NCBI GenBank assembly: GCA_963573385.1
Contig: CAUYLG010071765.1
Location: 1 to 64,000, forward strand
Origin: Cacajao melanocephalus
Lineage: Eukaryota; Chordata; Mammalia; Primates; Pitheciidae
DNA: 64,000 nt
Reading direction: 5' to 3'
The translations under genes and the position numbers were made by a program. Position 1 is the stretch's first letter. Every line of letters starts with the position of its first letter. The notes under the pieces were generated by a model. The model was not told where the DNA came from. It was given only the letters and a program-made list of their open reading frames with translations, and did no database searches. This document shows positions 26,001 through 37,365 of this stretch, in pieces.

Positions 26001-26283
26001 ATTTCAATATGGCTTTATTGCTGGCTTTAACTGCGGATAGCTGCTTTAACTGGGTAAGTGTGTTGTTGCAATAATTTGCATGAAACAACCTTGCTTGGTC
26101 TCAGATTCTGTTCATGTCTTGGTCATGTTGTAACACCTTCAAAGTCTAACTCCAAATAACATTATAATGAGAACCACATGTGTAAGCAAAGCAAACAAGA
26201 TTGAAAATTTAACTACCATTGTTGCTTTAATAAAGTTTTGCAGTCTGTTGTACCAGTATTTTATTAAGAGTTAGAATGGCATG
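23051..26283. other. AKAP6 intron, no gene seen
   Basis: About 3.2 kb of AT-rich sequence without supported coding, RNA or clear transposon content. Short open frames at 23484-23966 and 25163-25559 have no recognisable family and no splice context. Confidence 0.6.
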
Positions 26284-26695
26284 TGATACAGTCTGGATAT
26301 CTGTCCCTGCCCAAATCTCATGTTGAAGTGTAAACCCCAATGCTGAAGGTGAGGCCTGGTGGGAGGTGTCTGGGTCATGGGGGCAGGTCCCTCATGACTT
26401 GGTGCTGTCTTCACGTAGTGAGTTATTGCAAGATATGGTCATTTAAAAGTCTGTGGCACCTCCCCATCCCCCTTGCTTGCTCCTGCTTTTGCCCCATGTT
26501 GTGCCTGCTCCCCCTTCGCCTTCCACTATGATTGTAACTTCCTGAGGCCTCCCTAGAAGCTGAGCAGATGACAGCACCATGCTTCCTGTGAAGCCTGCAG
26601 AACTGTTAGCCAATTAAGCCTCTCTTTTTTTTTTTTTTAATAAATTACCCAGTCTCAGGTATTTCTTTATAGCAATACAAGAATGGCTTAATACA
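26284..26695 (+). mobile_element. MaLR solo LTR (MST/MLT1 type) with exact 5-bp duplication
   Basis: The element begins TGATACAGTCTGGAT and ends AATGGCTTAATACA. It is bounded by gcatg at 26279-26283 and 26696-26700, an exact 5-bp duplication with TG...CA ends, as expected for an ERVL-MaLR LTR. It contains 'aataaattacccagtctcag' near its end. No internal sequence is present, so it is a solo LTR of 412 bp. Confidence 0.92.
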
Positions 26696-26700
26696 GCATG

Positions 26701-27559
26701 ACTAAACAGACACTCATTGGCTCTCTTGCTGGTGGTCTTGGCTGATAGATAAGGAGTAAATGGGTCTGGAAACATCCCTGCATTTCCTAAAAGTCTTTTA
26801 TCCTGATTGTGACTAAAGAAAAACAAAGACGAATATTTTGAGAAAAGTAGGGGGGCACGAAGGAAAAGAGGAACCTAGGTTACTGTCTAGTCTGTGTTTC
26901 TCAAACAAATGTTCAACATCAGACCTTTCGATCTATTGTTACACTTATCCTCACAATATTAAATTCAAAAAAGAAAGAAAAATCTACTTGGGAAAAAGAA
27001 TGTGATATTCTAAATGTAGAGGGTATAACTTGAAATTTAATCAACCATTTAGAGCATCAGTAAAATTAAAAGAGATAAGTTAGGCTATTTTTTTTTTCCC
27101 AGATGGGAATAATGATTTACGTCTCCACCCTCTCTTAGAGAGGTTTTGGGAGGATAATGAGCTAATATCTGTAAAGCTCTTTAAGCTCCTTGTATGGAGG
27201 TGCAACATAAACAAAAGGTGAAAAATGATAGCAAACTCTATGCTGAGTTGAGCTCCCAAAAGTAAAGCCCTTGGGAATGAGAAACTGTTGCAAGCCAAGA
27301 TGGTAAATCTCTGAGTTCCAATGCCAGAGGAGCCTTGGTTTGTTGTCATATGTGTTTTTAATTCTGTTTAAAGTAGTACTTAGTAGTGTTAATAAGCATT
27401 TCTATATCTCCTATTAATCATAGTATCCCCTGTGATCATCATTTTTTATTTCTATGCATCAAATGAGATAGGTTTATTATCTGTATTTTACAGAGTAGAA
27501 ATTGGGATACGAAAGTTACAAAGCCATCAATGATAACCCACAAGAAACCAGTGGTTCAA
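26701..27559. other. Intron, no clear feature
   Basis: Unique-looking sequence. A faint MIR-like stretch lies at 27470-27540 (ctgtattttacagagtagaa). No gene supported. Confidence 0.5.
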
Positions 27560-27725
27560 CACTATTGGACTGTGGCCTGGATTGGCATTCCAATGTAGGC
27601 TGCCATCTGGCTTTGATTGTGTAATCTTGGGTGAGTCATTTAATTTATCAGAGGTTTGGTTTTCTTCTCTTCAAAATAAGGAGGCTAAATCAGCTAGATG
27701 AGCTCAGGTATCAATCAGTGAGGAT
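27560..27725 (-). mobile_element. MIR-family SINE fragment
   Basis: The antisense MIR order 'gattgtgtaatcttgggtga', 'gtcatttaatttatcagagg' and 'ttctcttcaaaataaggagg' is visible. Confidence 0.65.
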
Positions 27726-27949
27726 ATTCTACAATCTTCTAAGCACTTATTGAATACCTAGTGACACCAAGGCACTGTCTATGATACTATAAAGGGCATG
27801 TAAAGCAAATAAAACTTCAAGATAGTTTCTATTCTTTTGTCTGTTGACAAGATACACAGACTCATAAGTACACACATCTGAATAATATTTTAAAAAGCAC
27901 ACAAAACAACACAGGAATTTCTTCAATCACTATCTCCAGGCCTCTACAC

Positions 27950-28265
27950 ATGCACATATTGTTCTGTTCCCTCCCCTCCACTTGAGATCTCATTTTATAG
28001 TCACTTATTCCAGGAATTTCCTCACTTCTCATCACAAGAAAACACCCTAGCCTCCCCAGGAATGTCGTGTGTACTTCCACAGCACACTATGTTAACTCCC
28101 ATCTAACCACATGCTACATTCTACTCTACTTGCGTATTTCACGGTCTGTATCTCCCTTTAGCCTGTGTGTTCCTTGAAAGAGGACTATGTACGGCTCAGC
28201 ACAGTATCCGCAGTGCCCAGGATTGGCACAGATTTTTGCTTAAGAGAAAGGTATTGAATAAAGTA
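27950..28265 (+). mobile_element. L2 LINE 3' end
   Basis: The 3' L2 landmarks appear in order: 'agcctgtgtgttccttgaaa', a 'ggactatgtacggctcagca' analogue, 'gcagtgcccaggattggcac' and 'ggtattgaataaagta'. The 5' boundary is approximate. Confidence 0.7.
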
Positions 28266-28545
28266 AAAATATCTCTGCCCATACTCCCCAAATAATCTTG
28301 AACTGGTTCTTACTTCTAAGTGCTAGAATTCCTCCATTCTTACATACATCCTATTACTTACAATGTCCTTCATTAAACATTCTCTTTGTTATTTAAAGGG
28401 GAGCCTGGGCTGATTCAAAGGTTACCATTCCAGGGACAGATGAACTCTTCATGGGAATGAGGCTTTCTAAGAAGGCCTCCTCCCTCTTCCCCACCCCACC
28501 AACAAACCAGTTCAGAATGCTATCATCTCTAACCTAGTTTCCTAG
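28266..28545. other. Intron, no feature seen
   Basis: Short unique segment before the rearranged L1. Confidence 0.45.
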
Positions 28546-28859
28546 GAGGATGTCAGCAAGATGGCAAACTAGGACTTTCCAGTGCTCATTCCCTAAAAAG
28601 ACACATTAGTGTGAACAACCGCTCATACACAAACATACCTTCACAAGAGCTAAGGAAACCAGATTAGCGATTACAGTACTTGGGGGTTGCACAGAAACAA
28701 GAAAAGATGTAATGAAAAGGGGAGGAAGGACACTTTTACATTATAGTTGTCACTCCTTCCCCAAGACTGGGCAGCACAGCATGGAAAGACCCCACCACTT
28801 GAGGCAAGGAGAATGAATTGAGTATCTGACCTTTTCTGGGACTCTAGCACCAGGCTGGC

Positions 28860-29800
28860 CTCTGCAGCCCCAGACTACAGCTTGGCACTCATGGACCCAG
28901 CCTCCAAGCCTTCCCCAGTGTCAGGCTGGCACACGCACACCCCCATACGTGAGGTCAGCATGTACAACCTCAGACAGCAGGGTGGTACCCATGATTCCAG
29001 GTAGCTGGCTGGTATCCATGGCTGTAGTCTTCAGGCCAGCCCCTGCAGTATCACACTCCAGTGGACTCAGGGTCAAAATCCATCCCAGGAGACCCTAGCA
29101 CCAGGGCAGCTCCTGAGGAACCAGCCTTGGAGGCCCACTCCAGCATCAGGCTGGCCCCTGCAGCCTTAGGCTCTAAGCCAGCTCCTCCAGAGATAGCCTC
29201 CAGGCCAGCATGCACAAATGTAGCCTCTAGGCCCTCCCTTGCAGAACAAGGCTTCAGGTCAGCATCCATAGCCCCAGTCACCAGGCTAGAACCCATAGGT
29301 TGGAGCCCATGATAGAGGTTCTAGACCAACCCCTCCTGGACCGAGGCTCCAGGCCAGTCACTGTTGCCTTAGGCTCCAGTCTGCCCTAGTATACTGCACT
29401 GGTCTGACACCCAGATATTCAGGCTCCAGGATTACCCCTGTGAGCCCAGGCTCCAGGCTGGCCCTAGTATAGCTCCAAAAGCTAGGTCCACCTCCATAGA
29501 CTCAGGCTCCAGGCCTGTCCCCAAAGACCCAAGCATTGGCCCCTCCCCTTCTTAGGCCAGCCCCCACAGACTCAGGCTCAAGGCCCACAGAGTACCAGGT
29601 TGACACTAGAGAACCCAGACTATACCCAGCCCCCACAGAAACAAGCTTCAGGCCTATCCTAGTAGATTCTAACTCCAGGCTCATCCCAATGGACTTAGCT
29701 TCAGGCATGATCCTATAGACCCAGGCTTAAAACCAGTCCCTATGAACCCAGCTGCCAAGCCCACCCACCTGCTGACTCAGGTAGCAGACCAGCCTGGCCA
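28860..29800 (+). repeat. Degenerate short tandem repeats, L1 5' UTR
   Basis: Variants of 'caggctccaggc' followed by 'cagcccc' and a dinucleotide-like spacer recur many times at spacing of roughly 30-40 bp. The composition is strikingly GC-rich compared with the rest of the window. Long open frames on both strands (29051-29312, 29502-29718) are a by-product of the repeat. Confidence 0.75.
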
Positions 29801-30043
29801 TGGACTCCACCAGATGTCATACTCAGTATCTTTAGATCAGTTGACTGGTAAAGAGTTTTACCTGATGAAGTGAGTCTGTAAAAACTAGACTAGGTGGCTA
29901 CTTCTTGAAATGTGCAGGCACAAATGCCTAGCCACAAGGATCACAAATAATCAGAGAAACATGACAGCACCAAAGGAACAAAATAAAGTATGAGTTAGTG
30001 ACCCAAAATGTCTTCTTGGCAAATAATTAAAAGTAATTTTCTT

Positions 30044-30345
30044 GGCTGGGTGTGGTGGCTCATGCCTGTAACCCCAGCACTTTGAAAGGATCACTGCAGC
30101 CCAGGAGTTTGAGATCAGCTGGGCAACATGGTGAAACTACAAAAAATTCAAAAGTAGCTGGGTATGGTGGTATTCACCTATAGTCCCAGCCACTTAGGAG
30201 GCTAAGGTGGGAAGAACCCTTGAGCCCAAGAGGTTGAGGCTACAGTAATCCAAGATCATGCTGTTACACTCCAGTCTGGAAGAAAGAGTGAGATCTTGCC
30301 TCAAAATAACAATAACTATAACAATAACAATAATAATAATAATAG
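30044..30345 (+). mobile_element. Alu element, old, with AAT/AAC-rich tail
   Basis: It starts with ggctgggtgtggtggctcat, lacks a stretch of the left monomer after 'agcactttgaaagga', and ends in a tail of AAC and AAT units (30305-30343). Confidence 0.9.
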
Positions 30346-32875
30346 TTTTAAGGAAGCTCAGTGGGCTACAAGAGAACACAGACAGACAACTAAACAAAAT
30401 CTGGCAAGCAATACACAAACAAAACTACAGTTCAACAAAGAGAAACAATACAAATGAACCAAACAGAAAATCTAGAGCTAAATAACACAATGACTGAACC
30501 AAAAATTCCATAAAGAGTTTCAACAGCAGACTCAAGAAGAAGAAGAAGAAAAAAAAATCAGTGAGCTTGAAAACATCATTTGAGATGGCCTAGTAAGTAT
30601 AACAAAAAGAAAAAATAATGAAAATGAATGAAGAAAGCCTATGGTACTTACTTAGCCCCACCATGTGAACCAATGCATGCATATGAGAGTCTCAGAAAGA
30701 GCAAAGCCAGAGAAGGGGACAGAAAGCTTATTTTAAAAAACAATGAGAGAAATTTTCCAAAATTTGAAGAAGGGCATGAACATTCACAGCCAACACACTC
30801 AAATAACCCAAATCAATTAAATATAAAGAGATCTTCACCAGGACAAATTATAATCAAATTATCAGAAGTCAAAGACAAAGAGAGAATATTGAAAGCAGCA
30901 TGAGAAAAGTAACTCATCACATACAAGGTTAGCTCTTGGACTATCAGCAGATTTTTCAGCAGAAACTTTGCAGGGCAGGAAAGAGTGGGAAGATATATTC
31001 AAGTGCTAAAGGAAAAGAAAGTATTATTGGCAACCAAGAATACCATATTTGGCAATGATGTACTTCAGAAATAAAGGAGAGATAAGGACTTTTCTAGAGA
31101 AACAAAAGTTGTGACAGTTCATCACCACTAAGCCTTCCTTACAAGAAATGCTAAAGGGAGATCAAGTTGAAACCAAAGGATGCTAAAAACATGAAAACAT
31201 ATGAAAGTATAAAACTTAGTGTAAAGGTAAACATACAGTCAAATTCAGAATATTCCAATAAGGTGTTGGTGCATAAATCACCTGTAACTCTAGTATAAAA
31301 GGTAAGAGTCTCTAAGCATTAAAAATAATTATAGCTAAAATAGTTTGGTAATGAATACATCTTACATTATGTATGTAAAATACATGAATTGTGACATCAA
31401 TAAAATGTGAGGGGAGGAGAAGTCAAAATGTAGTTTTTGTATGTGGTCAAAGTTGTTAGCAGCAGTTGCATACTCCATGCAAATGGTAACCAAAAAAGAG
31501 TGGGCATACTTTTATCATACAAAAACTTTTACAAGCGACAAAGATGATCATTTTATAATGACAAAGGGGTAAATTCATCTAAAGGATATAACAATTATAA
31601 ATATATATGCACCCAACATCAGAGCACCTGTATATCTAAAGCAAATATTAACAGAAATAAAGAGAGAAATAGCAATACAATTATAGTAGGGGACTTTAAG
31701 ATCCTGCTTTCAATAATGGATAGATTACAATTCCAATGACATTTTTTATATAAATAGAAAATTCTTAAATTTATGTAGCATAAACCACAAAATAACCTAT
31801 ATAGCCAAAATAATGTTAAGAAAAAAGAAAAAAGCTGGAGACATCACACTCCCTGATATCAAAACATACCACAAAGTTATAGTACCCTAAACAGCATGGT
31901 ACTCACATTAAAAACACACACATGTAGTCCAATTGAATGAAACAGAGAGCCCCAAAACAAATCCACCCATTCATGGTCAATGTACTTTCAACAAAGGTAG
32001 CAAGAACACACCATGGGAAAAGGACAGTCTATTCAATAAACTGTTGGGAAAACTGAATATACACACGCAGAAGAATGAAATTTATCTCACACCAAGAATC
32101 AACTCAAAATGGATTAAAGACTTGAAAGTAAAACATAAAACCAAAATTACTAGAAACTTTCCTCCTAGAAAACATATGGGAAAAGTTTCTTGACATTGGT
32201 CTGAACAAGTTTTGGGATATGATCTCAAAAGCGCAAGAAACAAAAATAGATTTATAGAATTACATCAAAGCAAAAAGCTCTGCACAGAAAGGAAACAATC
32301 AACAGAGTGAAAAGACAACCTAGAGAATGGAAGAAACCATTTACAAACCATATATCTAATAAGAGGTTAATATCCCAATTAAACAAGGAACTTAAACAAC
32401 CAAACAGCAAGAAAACAAGTAACCCAAATGGGCAAAGTACCTGAATAGATATTTCTTTAAAAAAGACAGGTTTATGAAAAAATGCTCAAAATCACTAATC
32501 ATAAGAGAAATACAAATTAAAGCCACAAGGAGATATCACCTCACACCTGTTATAATGGCTATTATCAAAAAGACAAAAGATAACAAGTGTTAGCAAAGAT
32601 GTGGAGAAAAGGGAACCCTTGTACACTGTTGTTGGGAATGTACATTAATATAAATATTATGGAAAACAATATGAAGTGTCCTAAAAAAATTAAAAGCAGA
32701 ACTACTACATGATCCAGCAATACCAATTCTGGATATATATCCTAAGAAAGTAAAATCAGTATGTCAAAAAGATGTCTGCACTCCAATTTTCATTGCATTA
32801 TTCATAATAGTCAAGATATGGAAAATACCAAAATGATGAACGGATACAGAAAATGTGGGATATACACATTCATAC

Positions 32876-32919
32876 ACACACACACACACACACACGCACA
32901 CACACACACACACACACAA
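32876..32919. repeat. (CA)n microsatellite
   Basis: About 44 bp of CA repeats with one CG interruption, inside the L1 3' region. Confidence 0.95.
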
Positions 32920-33385
32920 TGAAATGCTATTCAGTCTTAAAAAAGAAATGAAATCCTGTCATTTGTGACAACCTGGATGAACCTGGAAGACATATTAAGT
33001 GAAATAAGCCAGGTACAGAAAGACAAATACTGCATGATCTCACTTAAATGTAAAATTTTAATAAATTGAACTCAGAGAAGAGACTACAATGGCAGTTGCC
33101 AGAGACCAGGGTAGGGGATGGGCAGATAGGAAGAGATTAGAATGGCAGTTGCCAGAGACCCGGGTAGAGGAGGGGAGGGTTGAAGAGATATTAGTCAAAC
33201 GGTCACAAAGTTTCAGTTAGAAAGGAAGAAAAATGATGAGTATATGAGGTGATGGATATGCTAATTAGCTTGATTTAATCATGTTTCGTAACATATACAT
33301 ATACTAAAACATCACACTGTACACTGTGAATATGTTCAATTCTTGTCTATTATATCTTAATAAAGCTGGGAGGTGGGGGGTGGAA

Positions 33386-33989
33386 ATCCAATCTCTTCCC
33401 TTTCACTGTAATTGTCTGACATCAAGCCCTTAGGGCATATCACCTAAGTTACAGAATAGCAACCTCCTGATAGGACTTTCTCCTTTCAGGCTGGTTGAAA
33501 TAATGCTCTGCAAGACTACCCTCCTGCTCTGAAACCCTGAGGACATCCCTGGTGAATTAGCAAAGAGTAGGCTACTTGCTCTGCTTGCAGCCCTACTTGA
33601 CATTAGACAGTTTACCCTATGCTTCAGTATCAATAAACCATTTGCTATTCCATATATATGGCCTTTCTTATCCCTGAATTTTAATAAAATTGAAGAAAAT
33701 CTAAAATTTTCATTTGGTTTTTGTCTTAGACTGAAATATCTGTACAGAGAGCCATTTACATAATATTTCAAAGAGAATCTATTCCAACACCCAGTGTTAG
33801 AAAACAAAATCTTAAAAATGGACAGAAAAATCAACACACACATCAACAGACACTGTAGTTCCAAAGAGGGTTCAATCTGAAGACTCAGAACAATACTGAA
33901 ATAAAGTAATACCAAAAAGGAGAAAATTCATGTCTTGAAAATATGCACACACACACAAAAAAAATACTGCATTCATGGCACTGAAGTAA
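33386..33989. other. Intron segment with a 161-codon open frame, not supported as a gene
   Basis: The minus-strand open frame at 33430-33915 is the longest in the window outside known repeats and exons. I recognise no family in it, it lacks a good start context, and no splice signals fit it. The sequence could be part of an unrecognised old repeat; the plus strand has 'caataaacca' near 33631. Confidence 0.4.
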
Positions 33990-34722
33990 GTGGGCATTTT
34001 TGAAGACAGAACAGTTTAAGATCAGTAAAGATTATATAAAAATAAAAAGAACTTTTATTGAACTAAAAATTGCAGTGAAAACAATGAACTGCAAAATTAG
34101 TCACTGCAGAAACAGAAAACAAGCTTGAGAATTCTACCAGAAGTCCCTAGAGGAAGAAATAAAAATAAAAATAGATTTTTTAAAGTGAAGGCAAGATCTA
34201 GGAGATTCATTATGCACAGAACAGGACTTCCAAAAGGGGGAACTAAACATATGGGAAATTGAGATAATCAAATAGTGGGTAAAACTTTCCTGATATAAAG
34301 CGGGATTTTCAAAATCAATTAGGACTCACCATGTTCCCAGCAAAAAAAACAAAAAAAACAAAAAAAGAGACAAATACCCAGTCCCATATAAATAAATGAA
34401 ATTAAAACAACAAAAGCTACAACTTACACATAAAAGAAAGCATATCTTCTCTTTTATGACTATGAATTCCAAAAGAATTGTTAGCAGTTTTGATGACAAA
34501 AGATTACATTGCCCTTAAAAAATTTTTATATTCAGCCAAGCTATTGTTTATACGCGAGGTGAAAGTAAAATACATTTTCTGACACACAGAGTTTGGAAAA
34601 AATACTAGAAATGGACTTTTCCTGTGAAAATTATTAGAAGATGACCCAATAGCCGGTACTAAAAATGCATTTTTAATGGAAAGTTGTGATATGAAAAAAA
34701 CTGAAGTACAGCAATGAAAACA
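33990..34722 (+). mobile_element. HAL1/L1-like LINE fragment, diverged
   Basis: The text around 34440-34590 ('atattcagccaagctattgt', 'aatacattttctgacacaca') follows a block typical of HAL1 and old L1 ORF1 regions. Boundaries are uncertain. Confidence 0.5.
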
Positions 34723-34723
34723 G

Positions 34724-34919
34724 TATAAAGAATTAACCCTGAATTACTTTTATTTTTATTTATTTTAAAAAAAAGTGATTTAGTGACCCAGTCAGGCTCT
34801 CTTGCCCAGGATAGGGTGCAATATAAAGAATTAACTCTGAATTACTTTTATTTATTTAAAAAAATTATTAAGTGACCCAGTCCTGCTCTCTTGCCCAGGC
34901 TAGTGTGCACGATTATATC
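34724..34919. repeat. 98-bp tandem duplication across an Alu edge
   Basis: The sequence starting tataaagaattaaccctg at 34724 recurs as tataaagaattaactctg at 34822, followed in both copies by 'gaattacttttattt' and 'agtgacccagtc' and an Alu start. The unit is about 98 bp and the copies have diverged by substitutions and small indels. Confidence 0.9.
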
Positions 34920-35163
34920 TCACTGTACCCTTGAACTCCTGGGCTGAAGCAATCTTCCCACCTCAGCCTACTAAGTATCTATGACTACAGGCACCCACCA
35001 GCACACTCAGATAATTGAAAACAATTTTTTTTTTTTTTTGTAGAGATGGATCTGGGTCTTGCTATGTTGCCCAGGCTTGTCTCAAACTCCTGATGTCAAG
35101 TGAACCTCCTGTTTTGGTCTCTGAAAGTGTTATGACTACAGGAATGAGCCACCAAGCTAGGCC
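34860..35163 (-). mobile_element. Alu element, very old
   Basis: Antisense Alu from 'agtgacccagtcctgctctc' to 'atgagccaccaagctaggcc', with a T run at 35025-35040 as the middle linker. Its start is included in the tandem duplication. Confidence 0.85.
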
Positions 35164-37164
35164 TGAATTACTGTTAATATAATGCAACTGTCAAAAGAAA
35201 TTCTTGAAGGTATGAAAAAGGATATCACTATATTAGTAAAATAATAATACCTAAAAATTAAATCTAAGATTATATAATAGCAATAAAAAATGGAGAAATA
35301 GGGTAGAGAACACAGAAAAAACCAAGCACATTTTTAAACTTTAAAAGTGGCATCTGCTTTACTCTTGATACTGTAAACAAAGAAAATATGTAATTTTTAA
35401 AAATCCTTCCAATTCACTACAGTGAAAATAAAGGAAACAACATTCCACGTAGCAAAATATTTAAACTAGCCCATAATATTAGCTTCATGGTATTGCTCAA
35501 ACCTAGGCCGGTGTCTGCCACATAGTAGGTGTCCAATAAATATTTACTAAATGAATACATGAAAGAATGTGGTAAGATGAAAAAAGATCAGTAATCTCAA
35601 TCAAGCAAATAAATATGAATGGGGTTAATATTCTTATTAGAAGATACAGACTGTCAGATTTGGTTAGAATGCAATTTGTAAGAAACTTGCCTAAAATAAC
35701 ACAATGTGAAAAATTGATAACAAAATGATAGGCAAGGATATACTAAGCCTCTCTATATATATTGTGAAGGACTTGAAGTTACCTAAGAGAAAGGAAGAGG
35801 CTAGGCCTAGAATTGTAGGGTTTCTCATTAGCTCTTCCAGAGTCAAAGCCTCCATCTCTTCAACTTGGTCATTAATTTTAACCAAGAGTTTTCTGTCTTC
35901 CATATCTTATAGATCTGTGCATTTGATTGCCATCACTGCACTAGCATTTTATTAGTGTATTTCTTTTCACTTTAAAAATGATTCAATCAAACACATCTCT
36001 GTTCATTTATAAGCCAATAAAAATACATTCATGTTATCAGTACAACTTTCCAAACTGAAATTCATAACTGGGAAGACTTTTTACTTTCCCATTTTAGGCC
36101 AGTGTCTGTATTCAATACTGTAATGTTAGAAAAGAAATAGGTACAAAGAGAAAGTTTGCTACTGTTTTCCTAAAGGCAATAACATTGGAATTTCGGTTCA
36201 AAAGATGCTTCTTTCCTTTCGAAGCATCATTTTCAATGAGGGAAATATAAATCCTGGTATACAGAATTGGCTATTGGCTGATCTACCTAAAATTTCGTGC
36301 CAAGCTGAAAGTGTTGTTTAAAGAAATTAAACGACATCTATAATTGAATACATTTACCAATGGAAAAAGATAGCTCTTACAGTATCACAGAATGCTAGAG
36401 TTGAAGGGAATCTTTTCAATCATAAAAACCTAAATTTATAAATAATCTTAGGCAAAGAGAAATTACTTACTGGAGATTACACAGCTGAAAATCCAAGGTC
36501 ATAATGTTGCCAACTAACAGAAACTAGTGATGATACTCAATAAATACTATTAATTGGAAGAATAATGTTGTAGTAAAAGCTACAGAAGATGACCAGCAAA
36601 TCAATGTGGATATTAAAACATAAATTTTGTTTCTCTCCTTAAATGAAGGTCTAATCGTGTATGTATGTGTGTCTGTGTGCGCTCGTGTGTGCAAACATAA
36701 AGCAATAATTTTGGAGAAATCAAAGGTAAAAGGAGGGGTTACAAAAGAAGGTCAGGGAAACAGAAGTTGGGGTAGAAAATGGACTCGAAGTAACTGGTTT
36801 GCCACCTTGCTCAAAAGCAGAAAAGTAGCCCGAATGTAGAGATCCACCCTTCATAACCTGGGACTTGGTTTTTAGCACCGCAAAAGAGCTCTTCCCTCCC
36901 AGGTCAAAGGGAAAACTTGGGAGGTATACTGACTACCTCCTTTTTTCCTAGTCTTAGAAGGGAAAAAAATTCTCTTATGGTTTTACCTAGATGGTAAGTA
37001 GGACAATTATCCAATTAATAGAAAATTCAGTTCTTAGAGATCATACAACTCACCAAAGTAAGTGAAAACCCAAGGAATTTGCTTTATCTATTTACTATAA
37101 CGCTGTTTCATTAAATATAAATGCTTTTTTGAAAGTACAGTTTCATGTTTTAGCAATTATAATG
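35164..37164. other. AKAP6 intron with a small L2-like fragment
   Basis: Mostly unique. At 35495-35575 the text 'gtgtctgccacatagtaggt' then 'ccaataaatatttactaaat' looks like an L2 3' end. At 36390-36500 a faint 'agaatgctagagttgaaggg' block looks like an ancient repeat. A short GT run lies at 36657-36690. No gene supported. Confidence 0.55.
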
Positions 37165-37365
37165 CTGACTGCTAAAATACATTGAGCTCTTAGTAGGCAG
37201 GCCCTATTTTAAGCAGTCTTCATTTACATATTATTTCATTTAACACTTGCAACCACTTCTTAAGGTAAGTAATATCATTCTCCCCATTTGTAAGATAAGA
37301 AACCTGGAGCTTTCAGGAAGATCATCCATCAGAAAGCTGTAGAGCCAGGACACACACAAGCAACT
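37165..37365 (+). mobile_element. MIR SINE
   Basis: MIR order is visible: 'cattgagctcttagtaggca', 'tttcatttaacacttgcaac', 'ctccccatttgtaagataag' and 'gaaagctgtagagccaggac'. Confidence 0.8.

Larger units (their letters stand above)
28546..33385 (+). mobile_element. Old L1 LINE with repeat-rich 5' UTR and internal deletions
   Basis: The 5' start resembles an L1 head (gtcagcaagatggcaaacta). A GC-rich 5' UTR with degenerate short tandem units fills 28860-29800. ORF1-type sequence follows at 30350-31450, with GQIIIKLSEVKDKERILKAA in the frame at 30628-30903. Endonuclease-region ORF2 sequence ends at about 31735, where the element jumps to late ORF2 (31760 onward): most of the reverse transcriptase region is missing. 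The rest runs to the L1 3' end at about 33375 (ttatatcttaataaagctgg). An Alu sits inside at 30044-30345 and a CA microsatellite at 32876-32919. All frames are broken. Confidence 0.83.

Noticed and set aside
29051..29312. Overlapping open frames on both strands in GC-rich sequence
   Set aside because: They come from the degenerate tandem repeat of an L1 5' UTR; no codon bias or protein family is visible.
28546..33385. Possible SVA or VNTR gene
   Set aside because: The flanking sequence is L1 ORF1 and ORF2 in order, and no SVA-type Alu-like or SINE-R part is present.
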